A stretch of DNA of 64,000 nucleotides from Pagrus major (GCF_040436345.1 NC_133230.1:19726197-19790196), one strand, 5' to 3'. Counted from the stretch's first letter, positions 38,280 through 54,300 are shown. Made by a program: numbers and translations. Notes: generated by a model not told the origin, from the letters alone.

Positions 38280-41200
38280 TGGAGCCTCGACTTTTAAAAA
38301 GTGGAGGGGGATACAATAAATTTGGGGGGGTGGGGGTCCTCCTGTTGTTATTCTCTTACCAGAATGTTTTACATGAGAGAGAAGTTACCCAGCATCTACC
38401 TGCTAATGCAACACTGAGCCTTTGAGTGTGATAACTAATTCCACCTACGAGGGCAATGAGTTCCCTGGTTTTCTCTCTCCTGCCCTTTGCCTCTCTTTCT
38501 CTCTCTCTCTTTCTCTCTCAGTAGGCTGAGAGAAAACTCCTGAGAAATGAGGGGGGCAGAGGTTTCTGTAAAAGAAGTGATTTATTCCCAGGCATTTCCA
38601 GGGGAACATCATGAATAAATTCAGAGTTAGGTAAGCATTCACACATGGATCTCTGATTATTTCATCTTGTCCCCGCGGAGAAAGAGAGGAGGGGTGTCAC
38701 TGTTCACAGTGTGTGCATATTTTATTCCTGGAGCTTCTGAGATATTCAGTTTGTACTTTACAGTATATATGACACAAAATTATTATTGTATATTGATCAT
38801 TAAGGTTTTATTTTTGATTATTTTGATAAGCTTAATGCAGGGAAGTTTGCAGCATCATGCACCGTTGTTCCTGATCAGAGGGGCGAGATTAAATTTAATG
38901 ACGAGGTCAAAGGATCAATTGACAGTCAGGATGGAAGGAATTCAAGATTTTAGCTGTGATGTAATAGAAGAGTGCAAACTTACAGACTACAATGAATCCC
39001 CACCGAGTTATGGCTTCAAATGCTCAGCTCTGTCACAGAGAAATAGCAAGTAGCTCAATTACCAGATAGAGGGGTAATAAGGAATGTTCCAAGATGTTCC
39101 AAGCAAAAACATGGTCAACAGATGTCGGCAGTAGGTGGACTTTTTTAACACATGTCCATCACCTTTACAATCTGTTAAGTGGACAGATAATGCATTCACG
39201 CTTTGTTTTGTCAGACTGAACAGAACTTAACTTTACTAACTTCAACTCAAAATAAATTAAAGCTGTATTCATCCATTTTTATTTATTTTTTTGCCAAACA
39301 GTAAAATGGGTTACCCAGGGTCATGGCAATAACAGAAAACAGTTTTCTCTGCAACTTTTGAGAGCGCACAAGCTTGAATAGTGTGGTTGATTCAAAAGAG
39401 GAGCTCTGTTGTTCCTGAGGAAAAGTCTTTCTGCAGCAGCTGTCAGCGCGAGCTAAATATTTATAAGAAATGATCTCTTCTTCTCTTCTGTGAAGATAAT
39501 GTAGTTTTATTCTCAGCTTTGAGATTCACTGGCAGCACAATTGCCCTGAACCTTCTTTAACCCTTCTAAGGTTCATTGTATGGTGGCCCTGAGAGCTCAA
39601 AACACAATGATGTTCGCTTTATTGTAGTTTTAATATTCTGATTGCGTTATTCTGATACTATTGCAGATATTTGTGATAAACTCGCATTTCCTACTAAGCC
39701 TTCGGTTTTTTGGTATTTGCAGCACATTTTCTTCATTTTCAGCACACATCATTATGTGCGCATAAAGTATGTTTTATCTTTTAGCATGTTTTTCAGTTTT
39801 ACTTGCAGTGCTTTGAGCTCTCAGGTTGTATTGAGGATATGCTCTGATTAATTAGAGCAAAAAGTGAAAATGAAAAACTACAATACAGCTGCGCCGGTTG
39901 GCAAAACATTTTGTGATGTATGAAAGTTTCATCGTATCGTCTGGTAAACCTTGATCTGCACAGATAAAGGGTCCAGAGAACATCTTTGTACTCAAAAAAT
40001 CCACTGAACATTTTTTGTTGATGATAAAAGTGAAAATCGGTATTTCCACCAGAGAGAAGGCAAACTGTTTCATTGATGTGGGGAGGTAATTGGCTTCCTG
40101 AATAAATAACGTACTTGGCATAATATATAAGCTCTAAAATCAATGATTTGTTTCCCCAAATATCCGTCGTAGCTGCGCTCACTGCCCTCCATGAATACAG
40201 TACACAATGGTTTAAAGAGGGATGGTCTGCAGTGCAGCATCCCTGAGGCTGTTTAGGGTTCGGTGTCTTGCTTCAGAGCATTTTAGCTGTGATGGCGTTC
40301 ACTGCAGATGAAATACCACCCACAGAGTAGACCTTACTGCCAGCGGCAGAATTTGTCGGTTTTCAGTATTTCTGGAAAATAGTGTTGAAAAAAAAAAGTA
40401 AGAAATGATCATTAAAAACAGAAGTTTTCAGAAGGAGCATGTTCACTGGATGCACAAAGGCCATTGTGAAGTTTAATTAACTTTAAATGTACCATTTATC
40501 AATGGTTATAATGAAGTGTTGCCAGAAAATCATATATTATCCATTAATAAAGCCATTTGTTCCAACCTTTAAACCTGTAATGAATGGTTCCTTGTCCGTT
40601 TGTTGTTGGGTTGGTTTTTCAGCAGGATACTGTTGGGCCTTGGCAAAGGTATGCACTCTACTGAGTGCCATTATAGTTTAAAAATGCATCAAAACCTACT
40701 TTCTATTCCTATTTCATAGCTGGACAGTAGCAGTATGATGTGTAAACATGCATTCTAGGTGTGAGCGGAGAGAATCGTTCATTAAAGGACAGCCTGCTGT
40801 GTTTTTTGTGTTAAAAACAGAAGGACAAGGTTTCAGTCCAGAGTGGACCTACCTCAGGTCGATGTAAATGCCCACGCTGTCCTGGCTTTAACAGGAAATG
40901 ATCAAAAGAGTCGTTTTACCATGGGGGTTTTTTTTCAAAGGGAGATTACACCCTATGTGGAATGATACAAGGCTACAAAACTTTTCCCTCAAAGTTTAAT
41001 CATTAAAAAGAAGCAAAAGTGAAAAAAGAACACAATAAAAGTAAAAGAAAACCAGTGGAAAAAAGGGGCACAGGCTACAAAAGAGAACTGAACTAAGGGG
41101 GGTGGTTGTAGGTCTTGAAGGCAGTTGCGAGACAAGCCCTGTGCTTATTGGAGAATTGATTAATGGAGCTATAGCGAGAACATGGGAAAAGCACGTCCCC

Positions 41201-43965
41201 TGTGACTGCACTGGCGATAGAGACACTTCTTATTTGCTCATACAACCATCAGTGATTGTCAAAGAGAGGCTTAAATATGACTGGGGACGACTCCACACAC
41301 CGTGTTACAGGAGAGAAAATCAATACCAAATGCACAACTCGCTGAGTTTCATCACTGCTTATCATGATCCATTTACGATTCCCGGGAGCGCTCCATTGTT
41401 CTGCCCTATCTGTTCTTATGGATATCACGTTCCTACTTGTTATAAATGAGGAAAAACACACGGGAAAAACATACTTAAAACTAGTTCTTCGAGTTTGCAT
41501 ATGTGGGAGTGCAGCATCTCGCTCCAAGTACAAGGATACACTGCCGCTCTCAAACACACCGGTTTGAAAGCCTCATTAGAGATGTTCGTCACTGTGTGGG
41601 TTTTCTGTATGCAAACGTCTCTCTCTCTCTCTCTCTGCCTCTGTATGTGTCATCTAAGATTCCCTGACAAGCTCTGCCCGGTGAACAGAAATAAAACTCA
41701 GTTTGTCCGCAGCTTTAAATCAGTTAAATTCTCCTCATTAAACTGTGAAAAGCCCTGAGAAAAGCTCTTGCTGCTTTATTTGGTTTGTTAATGAAATATG
41801 TATCTTTTCCTCTGGTGCCTCAGCATCTACTCTAATTAAAACCCCATACAGGTTCTGAATGCAGATCCATTTTTGGATTGGGGTTATTTTTAATACCTCA
41901 CAGTGAGACAGCAGCTCTTCAGTAATTTCACATATTTCTGCAGGAAACAGAAAAGTGAAGTCATGACGTCATGTTCGTGCTAGCTTCTGTAGCTACCTCC
42001 TGTAACCCAAACCCTACCCTGACCCTGAGGAATGGAGCTTGATGTGGGGCAACTTGAACGACTTCTGATTAAAGGGTTGACCGGAGATGACCAGGCATCC
42101 GTGGTTGAGGTGATGAAGGGGAAGAGGTGGGTCGTCGCCACCGGGGAGAGAGAAGAAGAGAGTACTTTTAAAGTTGCCTGACAGGCTGTGATTGGATGAG
42201 GAGTAGAATGGGCTGGAGGAGGTTAGGGAAAGCTGTAGACTGTGCTTGTCACACTGGCCTAGTCCCATACTTGGGATGTAGTGCAGATTATACGCTTCGA
42301 ATGGTGTTCAGCTTTCTAGCAACTGAGCTTCGTTCAACCCCAGCTTTCAAAAGTAGCTAACTCTAAATAATAACACTCAGTCTAAGTACGGTATGCCAAC
42401 ACAGAAACCAAACTGAAGCCCTCATCCAAACCACTGGACACAGATATGAGCTGCTTGAGCAGAAAACAGATGGCAGGAAGTTACGAGGAAGATCATTATA
42501 TTTTCTGTGGCTTATGATGACCTCAGTGAAGAGGAAGTGTATAAAAAGAGGCGGCAGAGGGATTGTCTGCTCTCCAGCATGCACGCTCAGGGGGATTCTT
42601 GCGTTGACAGATTTCTTTAGAGCAATTCCATTTCTTGCTCACAGCATTTTATTCCCACGTGTGTGTATGTGTATGTTGAGTATCTGGGAAGTAGGAGCAT
42701 ATGAATGCATATATGTGCTTGTTGTTTGTCTCATAAAGCTCTCGGGACTGTTTACGTGGCCCACACACAAATACGAATCACCTGAAAAACGCATGTGCAG
42801 GAATTTTCATATGTATTTCTGACTTTCCTCGACTTGTCTGAGCAGCGGTGGTGTCTCTGTGAGGACATAATGCTCTGTGTCTGTCTCATTACAGGTAATT
42901 TCACACAAGCAAAACAGCCGCTTCAAAGCTGCGACAACAGAAAACTAATTTCTAATTTTACAGTTCACATTGCAGGGTTCAGATTGATTCATTAGAGATG
43001 AAATTCGCTCTGGACGAGCTCCACCAGTTGGGGTGGTTCGTGTGTGTGTGTGTGTGTGTGTGTGCTCGGCGGTAGATGATTCTGAAGCATTAATGGCTTA
43101 CGTGCTGTGCTGCTGAGAGGTCTGCTGTGCACCAGGATAGACGCACGCTGAAGTACTCGTTTAAATGCCAGTTTTAAAGCCCCGTTCATGCTGATAGAGA
43201 CTGAAAAAGGCGGCAGGAAAGCCTTCCAGATGCCTCTGGCAGAAGCATTAACTCCATTTGTTTCACATAGCTCTGAAGTCGATGCCTTCTCATCTGAAAA
43301 CCGACCATTTAAGGTGTTGTTTTACTGCATATAGCGGGATATTTATTTGAGAAAACCAATTGAATGTGCAAGTTCTATTACATATTATATCAAATAATTC
43401 GCCTCTGTGATCACAGCTATATACCTTACCCTGTAAATGCCCGAGCAAGAATCGATACGCAGCAACTGTTTATTGTTCCACAGAGATCCATATTGAAAAT
43501 ATCTCCTGTCTGTCAGTTTTGATAATCCTGCACAGCAACTGCTCTTTACCCTCCTGTGCAAAGTCAGGGTGCATAATCAATGGAGCTATAGAGCAACTTG
43601 TAAGTGCAAAAAAAAAAATCAATAATGCCAAATGATGAGGAAAGAATGCAGAAACAATTTAAACTGTTTCTCCTTTTTCTTGCTGGCAATGATAGTGCTG
43701 AACTGACAAGGGCTTTGCTTGGACCTGATCTCATTAATTTACCTCTCATTAATGATCTTGCTTGTCTCTCCTCTCTTCCTCTCTAAGTTTTCAGTCAAAA
43801 AAAAACGAGATGTGTTGCTAAGAGTTTTGTCGTTTTGGCTGAACCTTTTGGGTCACTCGTCAGCCATTTGTGTCTTTTTCCTTCCAGGTTTCTTTGGCAC
43901 ACATATTGATGTTATACTGCTTTGCATTCCCTTCTTTCTAAATACAGAAGGTTAAAGCTGCCCAT
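38280..43965. other. Unannotated stretch with small simple repeats
   Basis: No gene is supported. It contains (TC)n at 38491-38520, (CT)n at 41617-41636 and (TG)n at 43041-43064. Open frames at 38667-39053 and 41102-41449 have no recognisable domain. AGGTCAAAGGATCA near 38905 resembles a nuclear-receptor DR1 site, but a single match in 64 kb is weak evidence. Confidence 0.4.
43041..43064 (+). repeat. (TG)n microsatellite
   Basis: Twelve uninterrupted TG units. Confidence 0.9.
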
Positions 43966-43969
43966 GAGG

Positions 43970-44115
43970 CTGATATATGATCTAGCTGATGATTAGCATG
44001 TTATCATGCTAACATTTGCTACCTGGCACTGAACACAAACTAATGAGAATGTCATTAGTTTGGCAGGTCATAAATCCAAGTGATGGGCCAAATTTGACCT
44101 GATGGTGACAATCCT
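43970..44115 (+). repeat. Second copy of the GCTAATGTTAGCA-type repeat
   Basis: GATTAGCATGTTATCATGCT, AACATTTGCTACCTGGCACT, GAGAATGTCATTAGTTTGGC, AGGTCATAAATCC and AATTTGACCTGATGGTGAC belong to the same teleost repeat as 7995-8405, mainly its middle part. It is diverged and truncated. Confidence 0.6.
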
Positions 44116-44119
44116 TACG

Positions 44120-47100
44120 AGAAGAATGGAAACCGAGTGTAGCAGCCAGTCATGACTTATATTACATTCTTGTCTTTTAGATATTTAATTTAGTTATTAT
44201 ACATTTGACCGAACTCCAATTCCATCTTTTTCTCTCGCTCTTTATCTTTTAATACATTTCTCAAAGCCAACCTTTGAGACTTAAAATAAATGCGGTCCCA
44301 CTGAAGGGTGATATCAGCAGAGACTGGAAAACTTTAACTGCTCAAAGAGGGATCAGCTCTTCTGTGATGCCTGCGTATAGACCCAAAATTTAGCAAGTTT
44401 TCTTCAGGAATGAATTAGATATGTTATCCAAACTGTGCGCCCTGACATGCTCCTCTTTGCTAATCTGATTTTAAAGCTATCTTCGGTTCAATAATGACTC
44501 AACAGCATAAGCTTAAGACAGAGTCAGTAGAAATTAGACATTGCTGAAACATCAAATGAAAGCTTAAAAAAACTAATCAGCTCACGATGGCATGTAGGAA
44601 AGCCTTTTTGTCCTCATTACTCACACGCTGTGTGTTTTGAATGCACACTGTGGTAAAACATCCACTGCTTCAGATGACTGTGGGATAATCCTCCAGGTGT
44701 GTCACTCCCCCCAGCACCAGCCTAATAGATGTTAGTGTGGCTGCTTTGAAAAGAAACTAAAATTTTGTGAGGAAGTCAGCATGTCTTGCTCTGTAATGTA
44801 TTTTCTTGGTCCAACTTGTGATACCAAACAGAACAAATTTGGATTTAATTTACTTCTCTGTCAGGATGGTGTTCTCCACTTTGTGTGAACTTTTGGAACT
44901 GGCATCGTTGGCCCTACGTTTAGCTTTGGGGGCCATAAATGACCAATCACACGAACGAAGGGTAACATCTGTTGGAATCGGTGCTAATGTTAGCAAATAG
45001 GCTAACTAGCTTGCACTTTCTGAGTGAATTAGTGGCAGATCAAACCGAGACACGCCACTAGAGACGTGTCAAAAGCAAAACCATTGTCTTTCTATTGCAT
45101 GGCCAGCCTGGTGTCACTCCTCTCTTGCCAACCCAACAGCCAGAATAAATGTTGGCAAAGTGCAATTCTGCAAAACAACAGATAAGTCACAGCTTAACGT
45201 TTCTTTGTGTCACAACTTTATTTGCATTTAGGTTCAGTTTCCAATTTTCCTCTTGCCACAAAGCTGTGCTTATGCTCTGGTTAGGTTTGGGTACAAAACC
45301 CATTTGGTTAGGGTGAGGAAAAAATGCTGAACAGGACATGCTTTATATCCTAAAAAGTGATTGGAATTCAAATTTCAGCTTGACCTTAAGTCTTATCCAT
45401 GTACAGGACTCCATGTCATGGCTCACACAGAGACGAGCACTCCCTTTCTGAAAGTGAACACCAAACACTGGTCAATCAGGAGGAGAAAGAGGAGGAGGAG
45501 AAGGAGGATCACTATAATTGTTGGAGCCCATAATAGGCTGGGTCTGCAGGAGCCATTTCATACAATCATGGTCTTTTCAATCCGTCTCAGATGGTGTGAT
45601 GAGAGAGTGATGTACTGCAGGCAGCATCATCCAAAAATCTCATTTTTAGAGCCGTCACAGTGATTTCTCCATCTGTTTACTAGAGACACGACATCCCTCT
45701 TTAACCAGGTAGACAGGCGTCAGATTGGCCTAAGGCCTGATACTTGGTGGGCTTGCTTTTAAGGAAGGCATACGTGTTTATAAAATATATTTCCGGAACA
45801 GAGAGGAAAGAGACAAACATAGAAAGCATGGGATGTCTTGCCAGCTTTTGGGAACACAAGAGATTCTCCATACACCATATGCTTTAATCAGAAAGATAAC
45901 CAACGTTTCGCCTTGATTGGATTCACTCAAAATTAGAAATGCCATATGACACGAACACAATGCCCCCACACATGCGCAACTAATCACCTTAAGATATCGC
46001 AAGATGCTGGGAGGAAGTGCAGAGACAGATGCGTGGAGATGTTTTTGAAGGATGTCCTTCAGCATTCATCGCAGACTCCATGTTCAGCAAATAAAGAGGA
46101 GCTACATGGTGGTGGGTCTGAAGCTGTCATGTTCTAGGATCAAAATCCTCATCAAACGTTTTATCAACGACCGAAGGATGTAAATAACATCTTTTCCTAC
46201 TGCAGAGTAGGCAGATCCTTTAGTATGCCTAAAATATGAAAGCACACAGCAGAACAATTGAGGTATGATTACACGTTCCTCAGAGGCTTTTACAGAGCAA
46301 CTTACTCTGTCAATCATCTCCTGCCACCTCCCTTTGACCCACTAAATGGCAAAAGTGATACTCTTTTCTAGGTTGGGGTTTAAAAAATGAAACAATAGCA
46401 CCAGTAAAAAAGAGGGAATGACTCGGTTTGTAATAACCTCAGAGTCTGTCCTATTTTAAGTGAAGGAGGTAACAGAAAACTGAGCAAAAGGGCACTGAAG
46501 GCATTCCCTCCCAGGGGACTCAGATGCCTCGCTACAAAAGTTCTGCTGAATTACTGATTATTTCAAGCTGCCTATGACAAATCTAATTTCAACAAGTAGA
46601 TTATGATTAAATCCTAAAAAGAATTAGTTGGATTTGAATGTATTTCAAAAGAAGCATTTTATGGTATTTTTAGCTAAACACTTTGGTGAGAAGCTTACAC
46701 TGTTTTTACTCATATTCCATTAAATTCAATCTGAATCTTCAAAGACTAAAAACGATTATGACATTAATCCTGTTGGACTGTCCACACCAGCTCTAAGGAT
46801 TGGGGTTCAAGTTCTTGATGGACTGTCACATTTAAAGTATTTTAAAAGATCACGCTTATAAGTCAGTAGAAAGAAAGGAAGGAATCTTAATTTTTCCTTT
46901 AACTCCTCAGTGCAGAACATCAGCCATACCTGTTTCATTATCTTTAATACAACTCTTAAACACTCAAACACTTGATTTAATTATCCATTTTATCACTAGT
47001 GTGCTAAAGTCAAGGACAACACTGCTCTCTGCTGACAGAAAGGTTGAACTGCAGTAGTTCAACTCTGCACCTGACTTTGTTAAAACTGTTAAGTTCCAGC

Positions 47101-47808
47101 GCAATCAATTAACTTGTGACAAAAGGTAATTAGTGTCACTATGTTGTCATTATCTTACATTCATTTTTGTGTCTTGTATACAAAATACTGCATTTGCCTT
47201 TTGATTACTATCATAGGAGGCAAAACTACATTGAACTTAATCCTGTTCTCATGTTAATCTTCAGATGCGCAGATGAAAAACAATGGGAAATTGAACTAGG
47301 AAATATTAAGAGCATATTTACTCGTCAGCCAAATTTCTCAGTTGGCACTTTTGAATGTTGCCATATAATACAGGACGACCATTCTGTGGATAATACTTCA
47401 TGTATTAAATTGTCTCATGCCGGAAACATTTGTTATTCATGCTTTTTCTCCTTCCACATTTGTCATGTTTCAGTGAGGCTTATATACGCAATAGAAATCC
47501 TGTTTCTAAGGACAGCAGAAATACAAGATACTGTTCAGCAGTTTCTGCAAATTCACATTTGTCCCATGATGGCTGTAGTATGCAGTTATTCTCACAACTC
47601 TGTTGAATCAAAGTGTTACAACTTAATATAAACTTTACTATCTGAGGTTACATTTGAAGTGCAGCTGAAGTGTCCCTATGCCATAGTCTGAGTCATAGAA
47701 TATTCACATATTCATCTCAACTATCTGCATTCACACCACTGAACTTCATTTCAACCCAAGTGCTATTTTCAGACATGAGAATGAAAAGTCAAACACTTTA
47801 TATAAACA
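44120..47808. other. Unannotated stretch downstream of rpl13a
   Basis: No gene is supported. At about 45222-45345 lies a reverse-oriented copy of the repeat at 5858 and 18855 (GGTTAGGTTTGGGTACAAAA, CCCATTTGGTTAGGG). A GGAGGA/GAAGGA purine patch is near 45480-45510. The 154-codon frame at 47167-47631 has a non-ATG start and no known domain. Confidence 0.45.
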
Positions 47809-47818
47809 TTTATTCATC

Positions 47819-47824
47819 TTTATT
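47819..47824 (-). terminator. rpl13a: rpl13a polyadenylation signal
   Basis: AATAAA on the minus strand, about 18 bases past the stop codon, with a second AATAAA at 47809-47814. A very short 3' UTR is typical of fish ribosomal-protein genes. Confidence 0.75.
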
Positions 47825-47841
47825 AGCCAGAGTTAACCAGC

Positions 47842-50907
<3,066 letters not shown>

Positions 50908-50990
50908 GATGTGCGAAAAGAAAGACGCACGGGGCTGCTCGTGGTAAAAGGCAGGGGCAGGCGGAAGTGACGACACTTATATTTCTTGCT
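50908..50990 (-). promoter_or_regulatory. rpl13a: rpl13a promoter and 5' TOP region
   Basis: Just upstream of the ATG (minus strand) lies a pyrimidine tract, GTCTTTCTTTTCGCACATC, suited to a terminal oligopyrimidine transcription start used by ribosomal-protein genes. Further upstream is GTCGTCACTTCCGCC, combining CRE-like and ETS-like motifs, with GC-rich sequence between. The exact start site is inferred. Confidence 0.5.
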
Positions 50991-50999
50991 CGTGGGAAG

Positions 51000-51495
51000 T
51001 GTGTGCAAATGCTCCATCGCCGCAGTTTGTATGGAGGGAGAAGTTTCGTTTACTTGTGTTTAATGTTATACCATTTTTATATTCAAATAAGCTGAAGCTA
51101 CCTTGATTTATATTTGAACATGTTTGTTTTCTACTTTTCTTCTCCGTAAATAATATTGTCACATTTAAACCTGGACTTGAGAAAACTAGTCTCCTTATGG
51201 CAAATATTTATTGGTCTTATTAATACAATACTGATTTTTTAAGTAATTCAACTAAAAATCTAAGTTATGTTACTGTATAACATCCATAATGTAATTCTGT
51301 ATTTATGTTGGTTCATGTATTCAGAGATGATGCATGTTGGAATTGGGATTTTCTCTATTTTATTTTGCCTGTATAACCAGTTCTTGGACCGCTTCAAGAC
51401 TTGGCTACCAACTGGGGAAAGTGAGCAACTGACCCCATATTCATTGCTTGTGGAATTTGTTTAGACATATGCACCACTAAATGATATATATATAT
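51000..51495. other. Intergenic between rpl13a and Tc1 fragment
   Basis: AT-rich sequence with no gene. The plus-strand frame at 51267-51464 has no recognised domain. A short TA run lies at 51483-51495. Confidence 0.5.
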
Positions 51496-51497
51496 CT

Positions 51498-51752
51498 GCC
51501 CTGACACACCGCAAACACTGCTCAGGAACAGCTCAAGGAACACAATAAAGGGCCCAAGGTGTTGACCGGGCCTCCAAATTCCCCAGATCCCAATCTGATC
51601 GAGCATCTGTAACACGTGCTGGAGCAGGTCTGATCCATGGAGGCCCCACCCCCCCACATACAGGACCCAGAGGATCCACTATAAAAACACCCTGGTGCCA
51701 CACCACAGGACACCCTCAGAGGTCTTAAGTCCATGTCTTGACAGGTCTGCCT
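51498..51752 (+). pseudogene. Tc1/mariner-like transposase fragment, inactivated
   Basis: Plus-strand translation gives QLKEHNKGPKVLTGPPNSPD followed by PNLIEHL and a stop where the family has Trp. This is the C-terminal part of a DD34E-type transposase around the PNSPDLNPIEHLW motif that carries the last catalytic Glu. Downstream text (CCATGGAGGCCCCACC, TACAGGACC, CCACACCACAGGACACC, TCAGAGGTCTT) continues in family order. In-frame stops and loss of the N-terminal domain and inverted repeats show that it is a dead remnant. It lies between rpl13a and atp5if1 and antisense to them. Confidence 0.75.
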
Positions 51753-52112
51753 CATATTCCTAGATATTTCTAATGTCAGTGATTATATTTCTTTACAATA
51801 CCTCATGTGACTTTTATATTAAAGAAAATGCCCTTCTGGAGGTCATATTTTTTACATTTTCATGTTAAATATATCAGTTATTCAACACTTAAGGATAGAA
51901 CTACCAGTTCCACTTATATTATAATTTTATTTATACATCACACAAAAAGTATGTTGATATTCTCATATGAAGCTTTACAAGATATTTTAGATTTTCTACT
52001 TTAGCTTTTTGCCTGCAACACACAGCACACTGACAAAAAAAAGGGAAAGGCCTGAAAACATACAACTTGTGTCACAGCATGCCATGGAAACAATGATCAT
52101 TTTATGACCGGT

Positions 52113-52118
52113 TTTAAT
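52113..52118 (-). terminator. atp5if1: Possible atp5if1 polyadenylation signal (ATTAAA)
   Basis: ATTAAA on the minus strand about 135 bases past the stop codon. It is the commonest variant signal; no AATAAA was seen between it and the stop. Confidence 0.4.
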
Positions 52119-52253
52119 AACTTTCAAGCATTTACAGAACATTCACCCACACATTCATGGCTGGCCCATTGACACAGTGCATGCAGAAATCTAAGTAGAA
52201 GTGTCTGGCTGGATCGGTGAGAAAACTGGAACTTTGTTTCAGGAGGGTTTCAC

Positions 52254-53229
52254 TCAGTCATCGTGCTTCAACTTCCTGATCTTTCCCTTGTGGCGGTCGA
52301 TCTCACGCTGCAGACGTTCAATCTCTTTCTTGTGGTGATCAATTTCCTCCTGGTGGTGCTGCTTCAGTGCAGCCAGCTGCTCCTGCTCCTTACGCCTTAT
52401 ATGCAGATGGTTGACAACACAGGAGTTAAAGGATAAACAGTGAGAACAGAGAGGGAGGGAACAAAGAATTGTAAGAGACACAAACAGAAACAGAGAAATT
52501 AGAACAGTGATCATAATAAAAAAGACAAAATGGTGACTTATACGTTTGGAGCCCATGATTAATAAAGAGATAGTAGAGCTAAAATAAAGAAATACATACT
52601 TGAAGTACATCTCCTCCTCAGCAGCCTGCTTCTTTCCCATGGCTCCACCTGCCTCTCTGATGGACCCTCCACCACCACCACCTTTACCTGCACCTTTACC
52701 CAGCTCACCCAGCTGAGACAATCAAAAGGACAATATTTAGTATAGACATTCAGAGACAAATAGGAGCCTTGTTAGAGGTTTTATCGGTAGACATTTCCTT
52801 AAGAGAAATAGCTTTGTTATCAAGACTTGTCTTTGTTATATTAAGGTATTCAGTCGGGACCCTGTGCTCTGAAGGTCAAGATTTACTTTATTTGACCAAA
52901 GAGAGCAAAGGGCTTTTTTGTTTGCCAGGTGATAATAGAGGTAATTGGAACAGACCAGAAACTGCTTGTGTGAGGACAATACAAACAACCGAAAGGTTAG
53001 ACAGTCAAACAATTCACACACCTTTGTTGCTTTCTGAAAAAGTGGTTTAACAGGCAAGTAATGGCATTCAACCAAGACAAATCTCTGCTATTATTATTAT
53101 AATTATGTCCCACTGATTGATGTCATAAATCTGCATTACTGCACAGACCCTTCTCACCTATAATCATGTCACCAACAGTTCTTAATAAAGGCTACTTGTT
53201 ATTTATTAGGCCAATTCATTTTGAATGAT

Positions 53230-53269
<40 letters not shown>

Positions 53270-53401
53270 CAGTATAACGCCAACACATCGCGGTTATTTA
53301 ATCAAGTGCTGTGTTCACAGGACACATGTTACCTGGTCGGATGACATTCTCAGCTGTGAGGTGACAAAACTCCTGATGTTGGGCCTCAAAAACCTCGCCA
53401 T
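52254..53401 (-). CDS. atp5if1: ATP synthase inhibitory factor 1 (IF1)
   Basis: Mitochondrial matrix inhibitor that blocks ATP hydrolysis by F1Fo-ATP synthase when the matrix acidifies. Three coding exons on the minus strand: 53333-53401 ([20 protein letters not shown]), 52600-52712 ([20 protein letters not shown], ending AAEEEMYF) and 52254-52395 ([20 protein letters not shown], ending KIRKLKHDD). Total 107 residues, normal for the family. Residues 1 to about 25 are a basic, acid-free mitochondrial presequence. A Gly-rich linker leads to the conserved inhibitory segment ([19 protein letters not shown]). The C-terminal half is a heptad-rich coiled coil with the His pairs (HH, HH, then H) linked to pH sensing. 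Whether it is the a or b fish paralogue cannot be told from this window. A Gly-run of six is the only oddity. All splice borders are canonical. Confidence 0.95.
53231..53269 (+). repeat. (CA)n microsatellite in atp5if1 intron 1
   Basis: About 19 CA units, interrupted once by TA near the left end, within the first intron of atp5if1. Confidence 0.95.
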
Positions 53402-53530
53402 GTTTGTTTCCCACACGTGAAAACAACACTGACAGTGACAGGCGGACTTGCCCTTGTCCTCAAAAGTACGCCAGAGGACGGCGCCATTATTGGCTAGACA
53501 GGGGGTGACGGCACGAGCATCATGTTGGTC
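53402..53530 (-). promoter_or_regulatory. atp5if1: atp5if1 promoter region
   Basis: Upstream of the ATG on the minus strand lies AGCCAATAATGGCGCCGTCC, which combines an inverted-strand CCAAT box with a YY1-like AATGGCGCC motif, both frequent in promoters of nuclear genes for mitochondrial proteins. The start site was not determined. Confidence 0.45.
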
Positions 53531-53534
53531 TAAT

Positions 53535-54110
53535 GAGAAACCGAGGTGAATGGCAATTCACATATTGATTTATTAATATAGTGCGCTACAAAAAATGGTT
53601 TTAAATACCTAACAGCTGATTAAATATAGTCTAAGGAGAAAAACCGAGTCCGTTTTTCATGATGGTATGGTCTCAAAAAAAAGGACAGCGTGACTCCGCA
53701 CGTAATTTACGCACCTGTGACCGCATGTTGATCAGTGGTTGACTTCAGACAGGTCATTTTTTTAATGTATTTATTAATACCAAGGGGATTTTACCATGTA
53801 ATACCATAGACACTGATCCATATTTTCTTTTCTTAGAGGAATTCATAGTCTATATTAAAACTTTTCAATTTTGTTAATTAAAAAAGTATATTACACTTAA
53901 ATTGTTTCCTTTAATTTGTGTATGTTAGCTATACACCGGCTTATTATGTCACTGTTTTTGTCATGGATAGTTTACTTTTACTTTTCATTATTTGTTTCTA
54001 TTGTTTTCCTGTGTTTTGAGTTGTTGTTTTTTTTTATTGTTGTTGTTAATTTCCAATGTTCAAATAATGTTCAAGAAAGAAACACCACGCCAAAAAATAC
54101 AAATTTAGAT
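53535..54110. other. Intergenic between atp5if1 and zmpste24
   Basis: AT-rich sequence without recognisable genes. The plus-strand frame at 53916-54164 is Phe/Leu/Val-rich and ends in poly-Lys from the A-run, so it is an artefact. Confidence 0.5.
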
Positions 54111-54117
54111 TTTTTTT

Positions 54118-54152
<35 letters not shown>

Positions 54153-54300
54153 TACAATATGTAAGAATCGGCCATCTATCAAATTAATACTCTAAACAAA
54201 TAAGGGGCAACATATCACTAGAGTAACTGCTGTAGCTGCTCTTAACTAGTTAGCTGTTAAATGTTAAAAAGCTACAATGGCTTAATTAGATAGTAGTTCA
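54111..54300 (+). repeat. A29 run followed by GGTACAATATGTAAGAATC repeat copy
   Basis: A T-rich tract, then 29 consecutive A (54122-54150), then GGTACAATATGTAAGAATCG, GCCATCTATCAAATTA and ACTCTAAACAA, which align with the copy at 30656. The A-run lies immediately before the family head. The element lies downstream of the proposed zmpste24 polyadenylation site. Confidence 0.6.

Noticed and set aside
46795-46820. GGGGTTCAAGTTC as a tRNA B box
   Set aside because: No A box, acceptor stem or cloverleaf can be drawn around it.
47167-47631. 154-codon frame downstream of rpl13a
   Set aside because: Non-ATG start, no domain, opposite strand to the gene cluster and no transcript signals.
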